Shown piece by piece: positions 1 to 5,342 of a stretch of 5,875 nt of DNA. This DNA is from an uncultured Clostridium sp. (GTDB lineage Bacteria > Bacillota > Clostridia > Lachnospirales > Lachnospiraceae), in assembly GCA_905192625.1 (NCBI GenBank), contig CAJJLI010000164.1, positions 1 to 5,875 of the forward strand, in the 5' to 3' direction. Below the pieces are notes generated by a model. It did not search any database. It was not told where the DNA came from and was given only the letters and a program-made list of their open reading frames with translations. How positions within the stretch are numbered: position 1 is the first letter of the stretch; every line of letters starts with the position of its first letter. A program made the position numbers and the translations under genes.

Positions 1-28
1 AATTCCTCCTCCTTTTTACGCAAATATA

Positions 29-56
29 GAGTGTCACTAAGGTTTAAGTGACACTC
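29..56 (-). promoter_or_regulatory. Perfect 10-bp inverted repeat in the leader (operator or hairpin)
   Basis: GAGTGTCACT (29-38) and AGTGACACTC (47-56) are perfect complements around an 8-base centre. Position downstream of the predicted start of transcription and 15 bases before the Shine-Dalgarno fits either a repressor operator or an RNA hairpin. It is not a terminator, as no T-run follows on the minus strand. Confidence 0.5.
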
Positions 57-83
57 ATGTTGTGTCTTCGTGTCAGCGAAACC

Positions 84-98
84 ATAGAGACACTCTAT
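84..98 (-). promoter_or_regulatory. Small perfect palindrome at the predicted transcription start
   Basis: ATAGAG (84-89) and CTCTAT (93-98) flank a 3-base centre. The minus-strand reading contains GAGTGTC, the same half-site found in the larger palindrome at 29-56. Its location at about +1 relative to the predicted promoter would suit an operator. Confidence 0.4.
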
Positions 99-103
99 AT
101 TAT

Positions 104-132
104 ATTATACCTACTCTTAAATTATCTTGCAA
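104..132 (-). promoter_or_regulatory. Sigma-A-type promoter overlapping the uppP stop codon
   Basis: On the minus strand, TTGCAA (132-127) and a perfect TATAAT (109-104) are separated by exactly 17 bases. The -35 box lies in the last codons of uppP and the spacer spans its stop codon. Transcription would begin near position 97, inside the palindrome at 84-98, and would serve the gene outside the left edge. Confidence 0.6.
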
Positions 133-952
133 GTAAGAAATACGCTATAATAAGGCATCCAAGTACAATTCTATAATAACCAAATAGCTTAAAATCATTG
201 TTCTTAATATAACCAATTAAGAATTTTATTGCAAATATGGAAACAACAAAAGCGACTACCATTCCTAACAATAGTACAAAAACTTCGTAGGATGTAAAAT
301 TAAATCCGAATTTTACAAGCTTTAATAAACTTGCGCCAAACATAGCTGGTATCGCTAGGAAAAATGTAAACTCTGTTGCCACATATCTAGATGTACCAAG
401 CAATAACGCCGCTACAATGGTTGCTCCGGATCTTGATGTTCCAGGAATGATCGCCAATACCTGAAACGCACCAATAAACAACGCAATTGGATATGTAATT
501 TGTGAAAGTTCAGTAACTTTAGGAACAGAACCAACGTTCTTTTTTTCTATTACAATAAATGCAATACCATATATGATAAGTGTTGTTGCAATTGTTGCAG
601 GATTGTAGAATTTTTCTTCAACGATATCATCAAAAGGCAAACCTATTACAATCGCTGGAATACATGCAACCGCAATTTTTAACCATAATTGAAACGTGTC
701 TTGTTTAATGAAATATTTTTCGCTTTTCGCAAATGGCCATAATTTACGAAAATAAATAACAACAACTGCTAAAATCGCTCCTAATTGTATTAAAACTAAG
801 AACATATTTTTAAATCCTTCGCTAACTTGTAGTGGCATGATTGAATCTACAAGAAGCATATGCCCAGTGCTGCTGATTGGTAACCATTCTGTTATTCCTT
901 CAACAATACCAAGTATAATAATTTTGAGAACCTCGATTAAATTTAACTCCAT
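122..952 (-). CDS. uppP: Undecaprenyl-diphosphate phosphatase (UppP/BacA family)
   Basis: This integral membrane enzyme removes a phosphate from undecaprenyl diphosphate, regenerating the lipid carrier for peptidoglycan and other wall polymers; extra copies are known to give bacitracin resistance. Seen here (276-residue numbering): the N-terminal signature with E18-x3-E22 followed by PISSTGH (S27, H31), and the second signature PGTSRSG at about 170-176 with R174, the same position as the catalytic arginine of the E. coli enzyme. About seven or eight hydrophobic segments span the protein, ending at a short basic tail, and the length is normal for the family. I chose the ATG at 952-950. An in-frame ATG lies 4 codons upstream (964-962) but has no Shine-Dalgarno of its own, and the GGGAGG at 962-957 that serves the inner ATG overlaps it. 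The gene stands alone between two hairpin-bearing gaps and appears to have its own promoter. Function is very secure. Confidence 0.97.
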   Translation of the reverse strand: MELNLIEVLKIIILGIVEGITEWLPISSTGHMLLVDSIMPLQVSEGFKNMFLVLIQLGAILAVVVIYFRKLWPFAKSEKYFIKQDTFQLWLKIAVACIPAIVIGLPFDDIVEEKFYNPATIATTLIIYGIAFIVIEKKNVGSVPKVTELSQITYPIALFIGAFQVLAIIPGTSRSGATIVAALLLGTSRYVATEFTFFLAIPAMFGASLLKLVKFGFNFTSYEVFVLLLGMVVAFVVSIFAIKFLIGYIKNNDFKLFGYYRIVLGCLIIAYFLLAR

Positions 953-1009
953 ATTTCCTCCCATATCAGAGTCTGAAATTACACTCTTTTATTCTTTACT
1001 CTAGCGAAT

Positions 1010-1038
1010 ATTTTATCATAGTCACTTCGATATCGCAA
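1010..1038 (-). promoter_or_regulatory. Predicted uppP promoter
   Basis: On the minus strand, TTGCGA (1038-1033) and TAAAAT (1015-1010) are spaced by 17 bases, matching the sigma-A consensus at 4 of 6 and 5 of 6 positions. Transcription would start near 1003, giving a leader of about 50 bases before the uppP ATG at 952. Confidence 0.45.
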
Positions 1039-1135
1039 GTAAATTGCCTGTTTAATCCATCAATCAGGCTTTAATTGAAAGATATAACTGTCTAATCGCA
1101 TTTTATAATATAAAAGTATAATTATTATAATCCAT

Positions 1136-1181
1136 AACAGATAATAAGCTTCCGACTTTATTCAGAAGCTTATTATCTGTT
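1136..1181 (-). terminator. 17-bp perfect hairpin after tepA, possible terminator
   Basis: The arms 1136-1152 and 1165-1181 are perfect complements around a 12-base loop, beginning 45 bases after the tepA stop codon. The position suits transcription termination or mRNA 3'-end protection. There is no T-run immediately after the stem on either strand, so it is not a textbook intrinsic terminator. It could also be a remnant of a palindromic repeat. Confidence 0.5.
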
Positions 1182-1225
1182 GACTTACAAAATAGTGAGT
1201 TTGCTATCTATTAAAAGACATAGCT

Positions 1226-2167
1226 CTATGCTTTTACTTCGTTGTTATCAATCAATTCATGTAATTTTTTCATTGCTTCTTTTATTCCACCAACCTCATT
1301 GATTAGTCCCTCATCTACTGCATGTTTACCTACAAGAATTGTTCCAAGATCTTTTGTTAAGATTCCGGTTCTCATCATCATCTCTTCTAAGCGATCTTTC
1401 GTAGTATTGCTATGTGTTTCTATAAAGCCAACGATTCGGTCTTGAATTAGCTTAAAATAGTCATACGTTTGTTGTGCTCCGATTACAGTGCCGCTCATTC
1501 TCACTGGATGGATAATCATTGTTCCGCTTGGAACAATAAATGAATAATCGGTTGATACCGCTAATGGCACCCCAATAGAATGGCCTCCTCCTAGTACAAG
1601 AGAAACGGTTGGTTTTGTTAATGAAGCAATCATTTCTGCGATTGCTAAACCACTTTCTACATCTCCCCCCACCGTATTGATTAAAACAAGCAATCCATCA
1701 ATCTCTGTGCTATCTTCAATCGCAGCCAATTGCGGTAACACATGTTCATACTTCGTTGTCTTCGTGTTTTGTGATAAACATTCATGTCCTTCGATTTCAC
1801 CAATAATTGAAAGTAAATGTATCTTGTGGCTATTTTCATTATTGTCTAAGGTCACTTGGCCATATTCTGATATTTTCTCATCTTGTCTTTTTTCTTTCTC
1901 CGCTTTTGCCTCTTGATTTGCATCCTTAGAGATTGCTTTTTTATTGGATTTTTCCTTTTGTTTTACACGTACACCTTCATCTTTATTCTCTTTACTTTCA
2001 TTACTTTGGTTTTCTTCATTCTCATCTCCATCCTCTTGTAGAGTATCTTGATTTGTTTCAACCTGCCCATTTATTACCTTTTGGTTTAATGTTTCGTAGC
2101 TAATATCTTTTATTTCATTTTCCGTAGAACTATAATCTTGTTCTGTTATGTTTTTTAAATCTGGCAT
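1226..2167 (-). CDS. tepA: ClpP-family serine peptidase, TepA type, with charged N-terminal extension
   Basis: This 313-residue protein is a member of the Clp protease (S14) family. The peptidase domain spans about residues 114-306. The nucleophile is Ser197 in GGGHSIG, the general base is His220 in MIIHP, and the acid is probably Asp273 in TKDLGTILVG, although the spacing to the following GLI motif is two residues longer than in ClpP. The stretch INTVGGDV (163-170) is the usual substrate-groove and oxyanion region. The GHSIGVP and IHPVR forms are typical of TepA/YmfB of Bacillus rather than housekeeping ClpP; in Bacillus that protein is linked to protein export and spore outgrowth. Residues 1 to about 110 are rich in Glu, Asn, Lys, Gln and Asp with almost no hydrophobics, and are probably disordered; they make the protein longer than the roughly 245 residues I recall for Bacillus TepA. 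There is no signal peptide. The ATG is preceded by AAAGGA (2182-2177) at 9 bases, and no other Met occurs before residue 179. The TepA assignment is an inference from motifs. Confidence 0.85.
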   Translation of the reverse strand: MPDLKNITEQDYSSTENEIKDISYETLNQKVINGQVETNQDTLQEDGDENEENQSNESKENKDEGVRVKQKEKSNKKAISKDANQEAKAEKEKRQDEKISEYGQVTLDNNENSHKIHLLSIIGEIEGHECLSQNTKTTKYEHVLPQLAAIEDSTEIDGLLVLINTVGGDVESGLAIAEMIASLTKPTVSLVLGGGHSIGVPLAVSTDYSFIVPSGTMIIHPVRMSGTVIGAQQTYDYFKLIQDRIVGFIETHSNTTKDRLEEMMMRTGILTKDLGTILVGKHAVDEGLINEVGGIKEAMKKLHELIDNNEVKA

Positions 2168-2204
2168 AAGTCAGTATCCTTTCTTTCATAAACGTATTAC
2201 CACG

Positions 2205-2232
2205 AATATAAAATGGTTCTTACTAAAGCGAA
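2205..2232 (-). promoter_or_regulatory. Weak candidate promoter for tepA
   Basis: On the minus strand, TTCGCT (2232-2227), 16 bases and TATATT (2210-2205) could drive tepA with a leader of about 30 bases. The -35 match is poor. A second candidate is TTGTAT (2296-2291) with CATAAT (2272-2267), spacer 18, just after the upstream terminator. A 7-bp inverted repeat (2222-2228 with 2249-2255) lies between them. Confidence 0.3.
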
Positions 2233-2294
2233 CTCCAAAATTACAACACTTTAGTTACACCTTGTTATTATGCGAATACCGCTCTTTTTTATAC

Positions 2295-2379
2295 AAAAAA
2301 GGATGTAAGATATTCAATTCTACTTTGCAAGCATTTCACTACTTACACAGTTTGAATTTTTATCTACATCCTTAATTTT
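2295..2379 (-). terminator. Intrinsic terminator of the M16-metY operon, with a long structured loop
   Basis: On the minus strand, AAGGATGTA (2373-2365) pairs with TACATCCTT (2307-2299), and a run of six T (as A at 2295-2300) directly follows the stem's C residues. Further pairs inside (GATA 2309-2312 with TATC 2361-2364, and TTCAA 2313-2317 with TTGAA 2352-2356) lengthen the stem. The remaining loop of about 34 bases is large for a terminator. An A-rich run on the other side means it could also stop transcription on the plus strand. It lies 250 bases after metY and before tepA, so the two probably belong to different transcripts. Confidence 0.65.
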
Positions 2380-2385
2380 TTGTTA

Positions 2386-2620
2386 CTCCAAACGCTATTC
2401 GCAAGCGAGCTTGCAATTGCTCATTCTTCTTTCAGTGTATCTTAAAGAAAAATGCTTCATAATCTTGCTGCTCCAATCGCTATTCACAAGCGAACTTGCA
2501 GTAGTTCATTCTTCTTTCAGTGTATCTTAAAGAAAAATGCTTCATAATCTTGCTACTCCAATCGCTATTCACAAGCGAACTTGCAGTAGTTCATTCCGCC
2601 TTCAGTGTATCTTGAACAAA
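2386..2620. repeat. Tandem 85-bp repeat, about 2.8 copies
   Basis: Copies begin at 2386, 2471 and 2556 (each at CTCCAA), giving an exact period of 85; the third fades out near 2620, 10 bases before the metY stop. Positions 2421-2469 are identical to 2506-2554, and 2471-2511 to 2556-2596, while the outer halves have diverged. That pattern is expected if a unit was duplicated fairly recently between older flanks. Read on the minus strand each unit can form a hairpin GCAAG-NTCG-CTTGY, and the first two (by position) also form an 11-bp hairpin (2507-2517 with 2529-2539; 2422-2432 with 2444-2454). The period is not a multiple of 3, so the array is not one continuous coding repeat. It sits in the 3' untranslated region of metY. 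Confidence 0.85.
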
Positions 2621-2630
2621 ATCAATTTAT

Positions 2631-3905
2631 TTAGATAAGTGCTAAGGCTTGCTCGATGTCTGCTATGATATCTCTCTCATCCTCAATACCGATGCTCATA
2701 CGTACTAAATCTGCGGATACTCCAGCTTCTTTTAATTGAACATCTGTAAGCTGTCTATGCGTTGTACTCGCTGGATGAAGTACACTAGTTCTCGCATCTG
2801 CCACATGAACAACAATGGCTGCTAATTTTAAACTATCCATAAATTTCATTGCAGCTTCTCTTCCACCCTTTACACCAAAAGAAACAACTCCACTCGTTCC
2901 ATTTGGCATATATTTCATAGCTAAATCATAATATTTGCTACTTTTAAGACCAGGATAATTCACCCAAGTTATTTTATCATGTTGTTCCAAATACTCAGCA
3001 ACTGCTAATGCATTTTCACAATGACGTTTTATACGAAGATGAAGTGTTTCTAAACCTAAATTAAGTAAAAATGCATTATTTGGAGAAGGAATTAAACCAA
3101 GATCCCTCATTAACTGAACTCTTGCTTTGCAAATATAGGCAGCTTCCTTAAACTGTTCGGTATAAATAATTCCATGGTAAGATTCATCTGGTGTTGTTAA
3201 TCCTAAAAACTTACCATTGTTCCAATCGAATTTCCCGCTATCAACAACAACTCCACCAAGTGCCACGGCATGACCATCCATGTATTTTGATGTAGAATGA
3301 ATTACGATATCTGCTCCAAATTCAAATGGTCTACAATGAATTGGCGTAGCAAAGGTATTGTCAATAAAGAATGGCACTCCGTTTTGATGTGCAACATTTG
3401 CCCATTTTTCTATGTCAATTACTACTAGTGAAGGATTTGCCACTGTTTCAGCAAAATAAAGCTTTGTATTATCTCTACAAGCAGCCTGTAACTCTTCCCT
3501 TGTACTGTCAGGAGAAACAAAGGTCACATCAATTCCAAGACGTTTTAGTGTTACCGCAAAAAGGTTCGTAGTACCACCATATATTGCTGAAGATGATACG
3601 ATGTGATCTCCCGCACTACAGATATTTATAACTGCTAAAAATAATGCTGCCTGACCAGAGGAAGTACAAATAGCTGCCACTCCACCTTCCAATGCTGCAA
3701 TTTTCTTCTCAACATAATCGATGGTTGGATTAGCAAGCCTAGAATAAAAAAATCCCTCTTCTTCTAAATCAAATAATTTCCCTACTGTTTCACTTGAGTC
3801 ATATTTGTATGTAGTACTCTGATAAATTGGAAGCACTCTAGCTTCGCCATTCTTTGGTTGATAACCTTCTTGTACACACATCGTATTCACATGATATTTA
3901 CTCAT
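2631..3905 (-). CDS. metY: O-acetylhomoserine sulfhydrylase (PLP-dependent, MetY type)
   Basis: This cytoplasmic enzyme joins O-acetyl-L-homoserine with sulfide to give homocysteine and acetate, in direct sulfur assimilation to methionine. It belongs to the Cys/Met metabolism PLP family. In the 424-residue numbering, the PLP lysine is K207 in HSTSKYMDGH, phosphate and cofactor contacts include Y54/R56 (FFYSRLANPT), SGQ at 83-85 and D182 (FIDNTFATP), and the substrate-side arginine is R384 in STTHRQL. The VHVADARTSVLHPAS block and the length near 425 fit MetY rather than cystathionine gamma-synthase or methionine gamma-lyase (about 380-400). The frame is open 26 codons upstream, but that part lies inside the preceding peptidase gene. 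The ATG at 3905-3903 has GGGAGGG (3918-3912) 6 bases ahead and starts with MSKYHVNT, matching family N-termini. Its ATG overlaps the preceding TGA (TGATG), implying coupling. No S-box or T-box leader precedes it, so any methionine control must act at the operon promoter. Confidence 0.95.
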   Translation of the reverse strand: MSKYHVNTMCVQEGYQPKNGEARVLPIYQSTTYKYDSSETVGKLFDLEEEGFFYSRLANPTIDYVEKKIAALEGGVAAICTSSGQAALFLAVINICSAGDHIVSSSAIYGGTTNLFAVTLKRLGIDVTFVSPDSTREELQAACRDNTKLYFAETVANPSLVVIDIEKWANVAHQNGVPFFIDNTFATPIHCRPFEFGADIVIHSTSKYMDGHAVALGGVVVDSGKFDWNNGKFLGLTTPDESYHGIIYTEQFKEAAYICKARVQLMRDLGLIPSPNNAFLLNLGLETLHLRIKRHCENALAVAEYLEQHDKITWVNYPGLKSSKYYDLAMKYMPNGTSGVVSFGVKGGREAAMKFMDSLKLAAIVVHVADARTSVLHPASTTHRQLTDVQLKEAGVSADLVRMSIGIEDERDIIADIEQALALI

Positions 3906-5254
3906 CACATACCCTCCCTCATCTGTATCCACTTTTGCTTTATATTTGAAAAGTTGTTCCCTGTTTTTGGCCCAACCAAGCATAAGCTTAATTTATCCAT
4001 ATCTAAAATTTCCTTCGCAAACAAATTCACGTCTTCTACTGTAACATTCCTTAGTCTTTCTAAGACATCATCCAATGTCCGAATATGACCACGTATCATT
4101 AAATTCTTAGCGTTACTATTCATTCTCGACTTCGCACTTTCACTACTCATAATAAACTCAGTAATCACTTGCGCTTTGTGAGTTTCTAATTCTTTGCTTG
4201 TTATTCCATCCTGAACAATTCCTTTTAACACATCATATACAGCAGATAACACTGCATCTGATTGCGATGGATTGATTGTTATATCGATATGAAATAATCC
4301 GGCTTTTTCAAAGGAACTTCCATAAGAATAAATCGAATATGCCAATCCTAAATCTTCTCTAATCCTTTGAAACAATCTTGAATTATTACTGCCTCCAAGA
4401 ATCGAATTAAATATAGAAAATATATCGTTTTTTTCTGAATGTAGCGAAATCGCAGGAAATGCAAGATTCATATGTAATTGCTCAATCTCCTTGTGTTTCG
4501 TACAAAAGCAAGTTTGATATACCGTTTTCGTTACTTTATGCTCAAATTTAGGTTGATATGGGTCAACTTGTATCTGTTGGCTTTTCTTAATCGCATTTGC
4601 AATGCTACTAGCCTTTTTATTCCCTTTTGGTATATTCTTAAATTTTTCTTCTAGTATATTAATTAATTCATCTTTTTCAAAATTCCCTGCCACAGAGATT
4701 GTCATATTATCCGCAGTATAATGAAGTTTCATAAATGTTAATAATTGCTCTCTTGTAAAGGAACGTACTACCGTCTTTGTTCCTGATATGATATAGCCCA
4801 AGGACTGATCTTTAAATATTTTTTGCTGTATTAATTCATGCACCAAATCTTCTGGTGAATCTTCATACATATCTATCTCATCGCAAATAACTCGTTTCTC
4901 TTTGCGAATGTCAATCTCATCAAAACGAGATTCCAGCAACATGTCTGCAATTAAATCAATCATAGTTGGCAAGAACTCTGTAATAGTTGAACCATAAAAA
5001 CAGGTCACTTCCTTACTGGTATATGCATTTATATCATCCCCAATGCTAGAAGTTAAATCTGCAATTTGCTTCGCACTTCTGGTATTTGTACCCTTAAAAA
5101 GCATATGTTCAATCATATGTGATATTCCATTATTACTTTTTACCTCTCCTACGGAACCAACTCTTACCCATACTCCAAAAGAAGCGGTTCTTAGATATGG
5201 CAAATACTCCAGTACTACTTGCATTCCATTTGATAATTGAATTACTTCTGCCAT
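3905..5254 (-). CDS. M16 family zinc metallopeptidase (YmxG/MlpA-like)
   Basis: This 449-residue protein is a processing-peptidase-like M16 protein. The inverted zinc motif HxxEH is intact: H46, E49 and H50 in ISHMIEHMLFKGT. The third zinc ligand is probably E126 in VICDEIDMYEDSPED, 76 residues after the second His, as expected. The C-terminal inactive-repeat half carries SRLFQRIREDLGLAYSIYS (about 292-310), containing the conserved Arg and Tyr of the family. There is no signal peptide or membrane segment, so it is likely cytoplasmic; the natural substrate of bacterial single-chain M16B enzymes is mostly unknown. I placed the start at ATG 5254-5252 because GAGGTGA (5263-5257) sits 5 bases before it. 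A GTG two codons upstream (5260-5258) is possible, but it would lie inside that ribosome binding site. The closest well-known relative by architecture is Bacillus MlpA/YmxG, a sporulation-region gene of about 410 residues; this one is somewhat longer. The gene overlaps metY by one base. Confidence 0.93.
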   Translation of the reverse strand: MAEVIQLSNGMQVVLEYLPYLRTASFGVWVRVGSVGEVKSNNGISHMIEHMLFKGTNTRSAKQIADLTSSIGDDINAYTSKEVTCFYGSTITEFLPTMIDLIADMLLESRFDEIDIRKEKRVICDEIDMYEDSPEDLVHELIQQKIFKDQSLGYIISGTKTVVRSFTREQLLTFMKLHYTADNMTISVAGNFEKDELINILEEKFKNIPKGNKKASSIANAIKKSQQIQVDPYQPKFEHKVTKTVYQTCFCTKHKEIEQLHMNLAFPAISLHSEKNDIFSIFNSILGGSNNSRLFQRIREDLGLAYSIYSYGSSFEKAGLFHIDITINPSQSDAVLSAVYDVLKGIVQDGITSKELETHKAQVITEFIMSSESAKSRMNSNAKNLMIRGHIRTLDDVLERLRNVTVEDVNLFAKEILDMDKLSLCLVGPKTGNNFSNIKQKWIQMREGM

Positions 5255-5342
5255 TTTCACCTCATTAAATCTCTCAATGTTTATCCACTTATTAACATTA
5301 GTAGTGTATCACGCTGTTTATAAAAAAACAACGTGATTTTCT
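5255..5342 (-). promoter_or_regulatory. Gap between the EIIA-like gene and the M16 gene, with a hairpin
   Basis: A stem of ATCACG/CGTGAT (5308-5313 with 5332-5337) continues after one mismatch as TGTTT/AAACA (5315-5319 with 5326-5330). It starts 5 bases after the upstream stop codon, but no T-run follows it on the minus strand. It may be a weak attenuator or processing site. An extended -10-like TGATACACT with TTGTTT 17 bases upstream overlaps the hairpin and could be a weak internal promoter. Whether the two genes share a transcript cannot be decided. Confidence 0.35.

Larger units (their letters stand above)
1..121 (-). other. Leader of a gene beginning just left of the window
   Basis: This gap follows uppP and contains no coding sequence. 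Read on the minus strand it runs from a promoter at its right end through a palindrome-rich leader to the strong Shine-Dalgarno AGGAGGAGG (13-5). The start codon must lie a few bases beyond position 1, and the product is unknown. Two mutually exclusive pairings exist. One is a perfect 10-bp stem at 29-38 with 47-56. The other is a perfect 12-bp pairing of 24-35 with 89-100. A small perfect 6-bp palindrome lies at 84-89 with 93-98. Confidence 0.7.
965..1225. other. Gap between tepA and uppP
   Basis: No gene is supported here. From right to left on the minus strand it holds a 17-bp inverted repeat just after the tepA stop, an AT-rich stretch, a short GCCTG/CAGGC repeat (1046-1050 with 1065-1069) and the uppP promoter. 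The organisation implies that tepA and uppP are separate transcription units. Confidence 0.6.

Noticed and set aside
967..977. Short palindrome TCAGA-G-TCTGA before uppP
   Set aside because: It is only 5 bp per arm, is common by chance in AT-rich DNA and has no second copy nearby.
1242..2375. Plus-strand open frames opposite tepA and in the gap after it
   Set aside because: Their products are low-complexity Ser/Phe/Ile-rich shadows of minus-strand genes or run through hairpins, and none has a convincing ribosome binding site.
2386..2620. CRISPR array
   Set aside because: The 85-bp units are directly adjacent with no unique spacers, and the units themselves are too long for CRISPR repeats.
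3906..3983. N-terminal 26-codon extension of metY
   Set aside because: This in-frame stretch lies inside the M16 gene, resembles no MetY N-terminus, and the strong GGGAGGG site serves the inner ATG at 3905.
3858..4088. Plus-strand open frame across the metY/M16 junction
   Set aside because: It is antisense to two well-recognised genes and shows no family resemblance or start signal.
5281..5289. DnaA box (TTATCCACT)
   Set aside because: It is a single near-match with one mismatch, no cluster of boxes and no dnaA or dnaN neighbour, so chance is the likely explanation.
5308..5337. Intrinsic terminator after the EIIA-like gene
   Set aside because: The stem is imperfect, and the T-run that follows it is on the plus strand, the wrong direction for the flanking genes.
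5255..5342. S-box or T-box riboswitch controlling the operon that contains metY
   Set aside because: The 88-base gap is too short and shows none of the conserved elements of either class.
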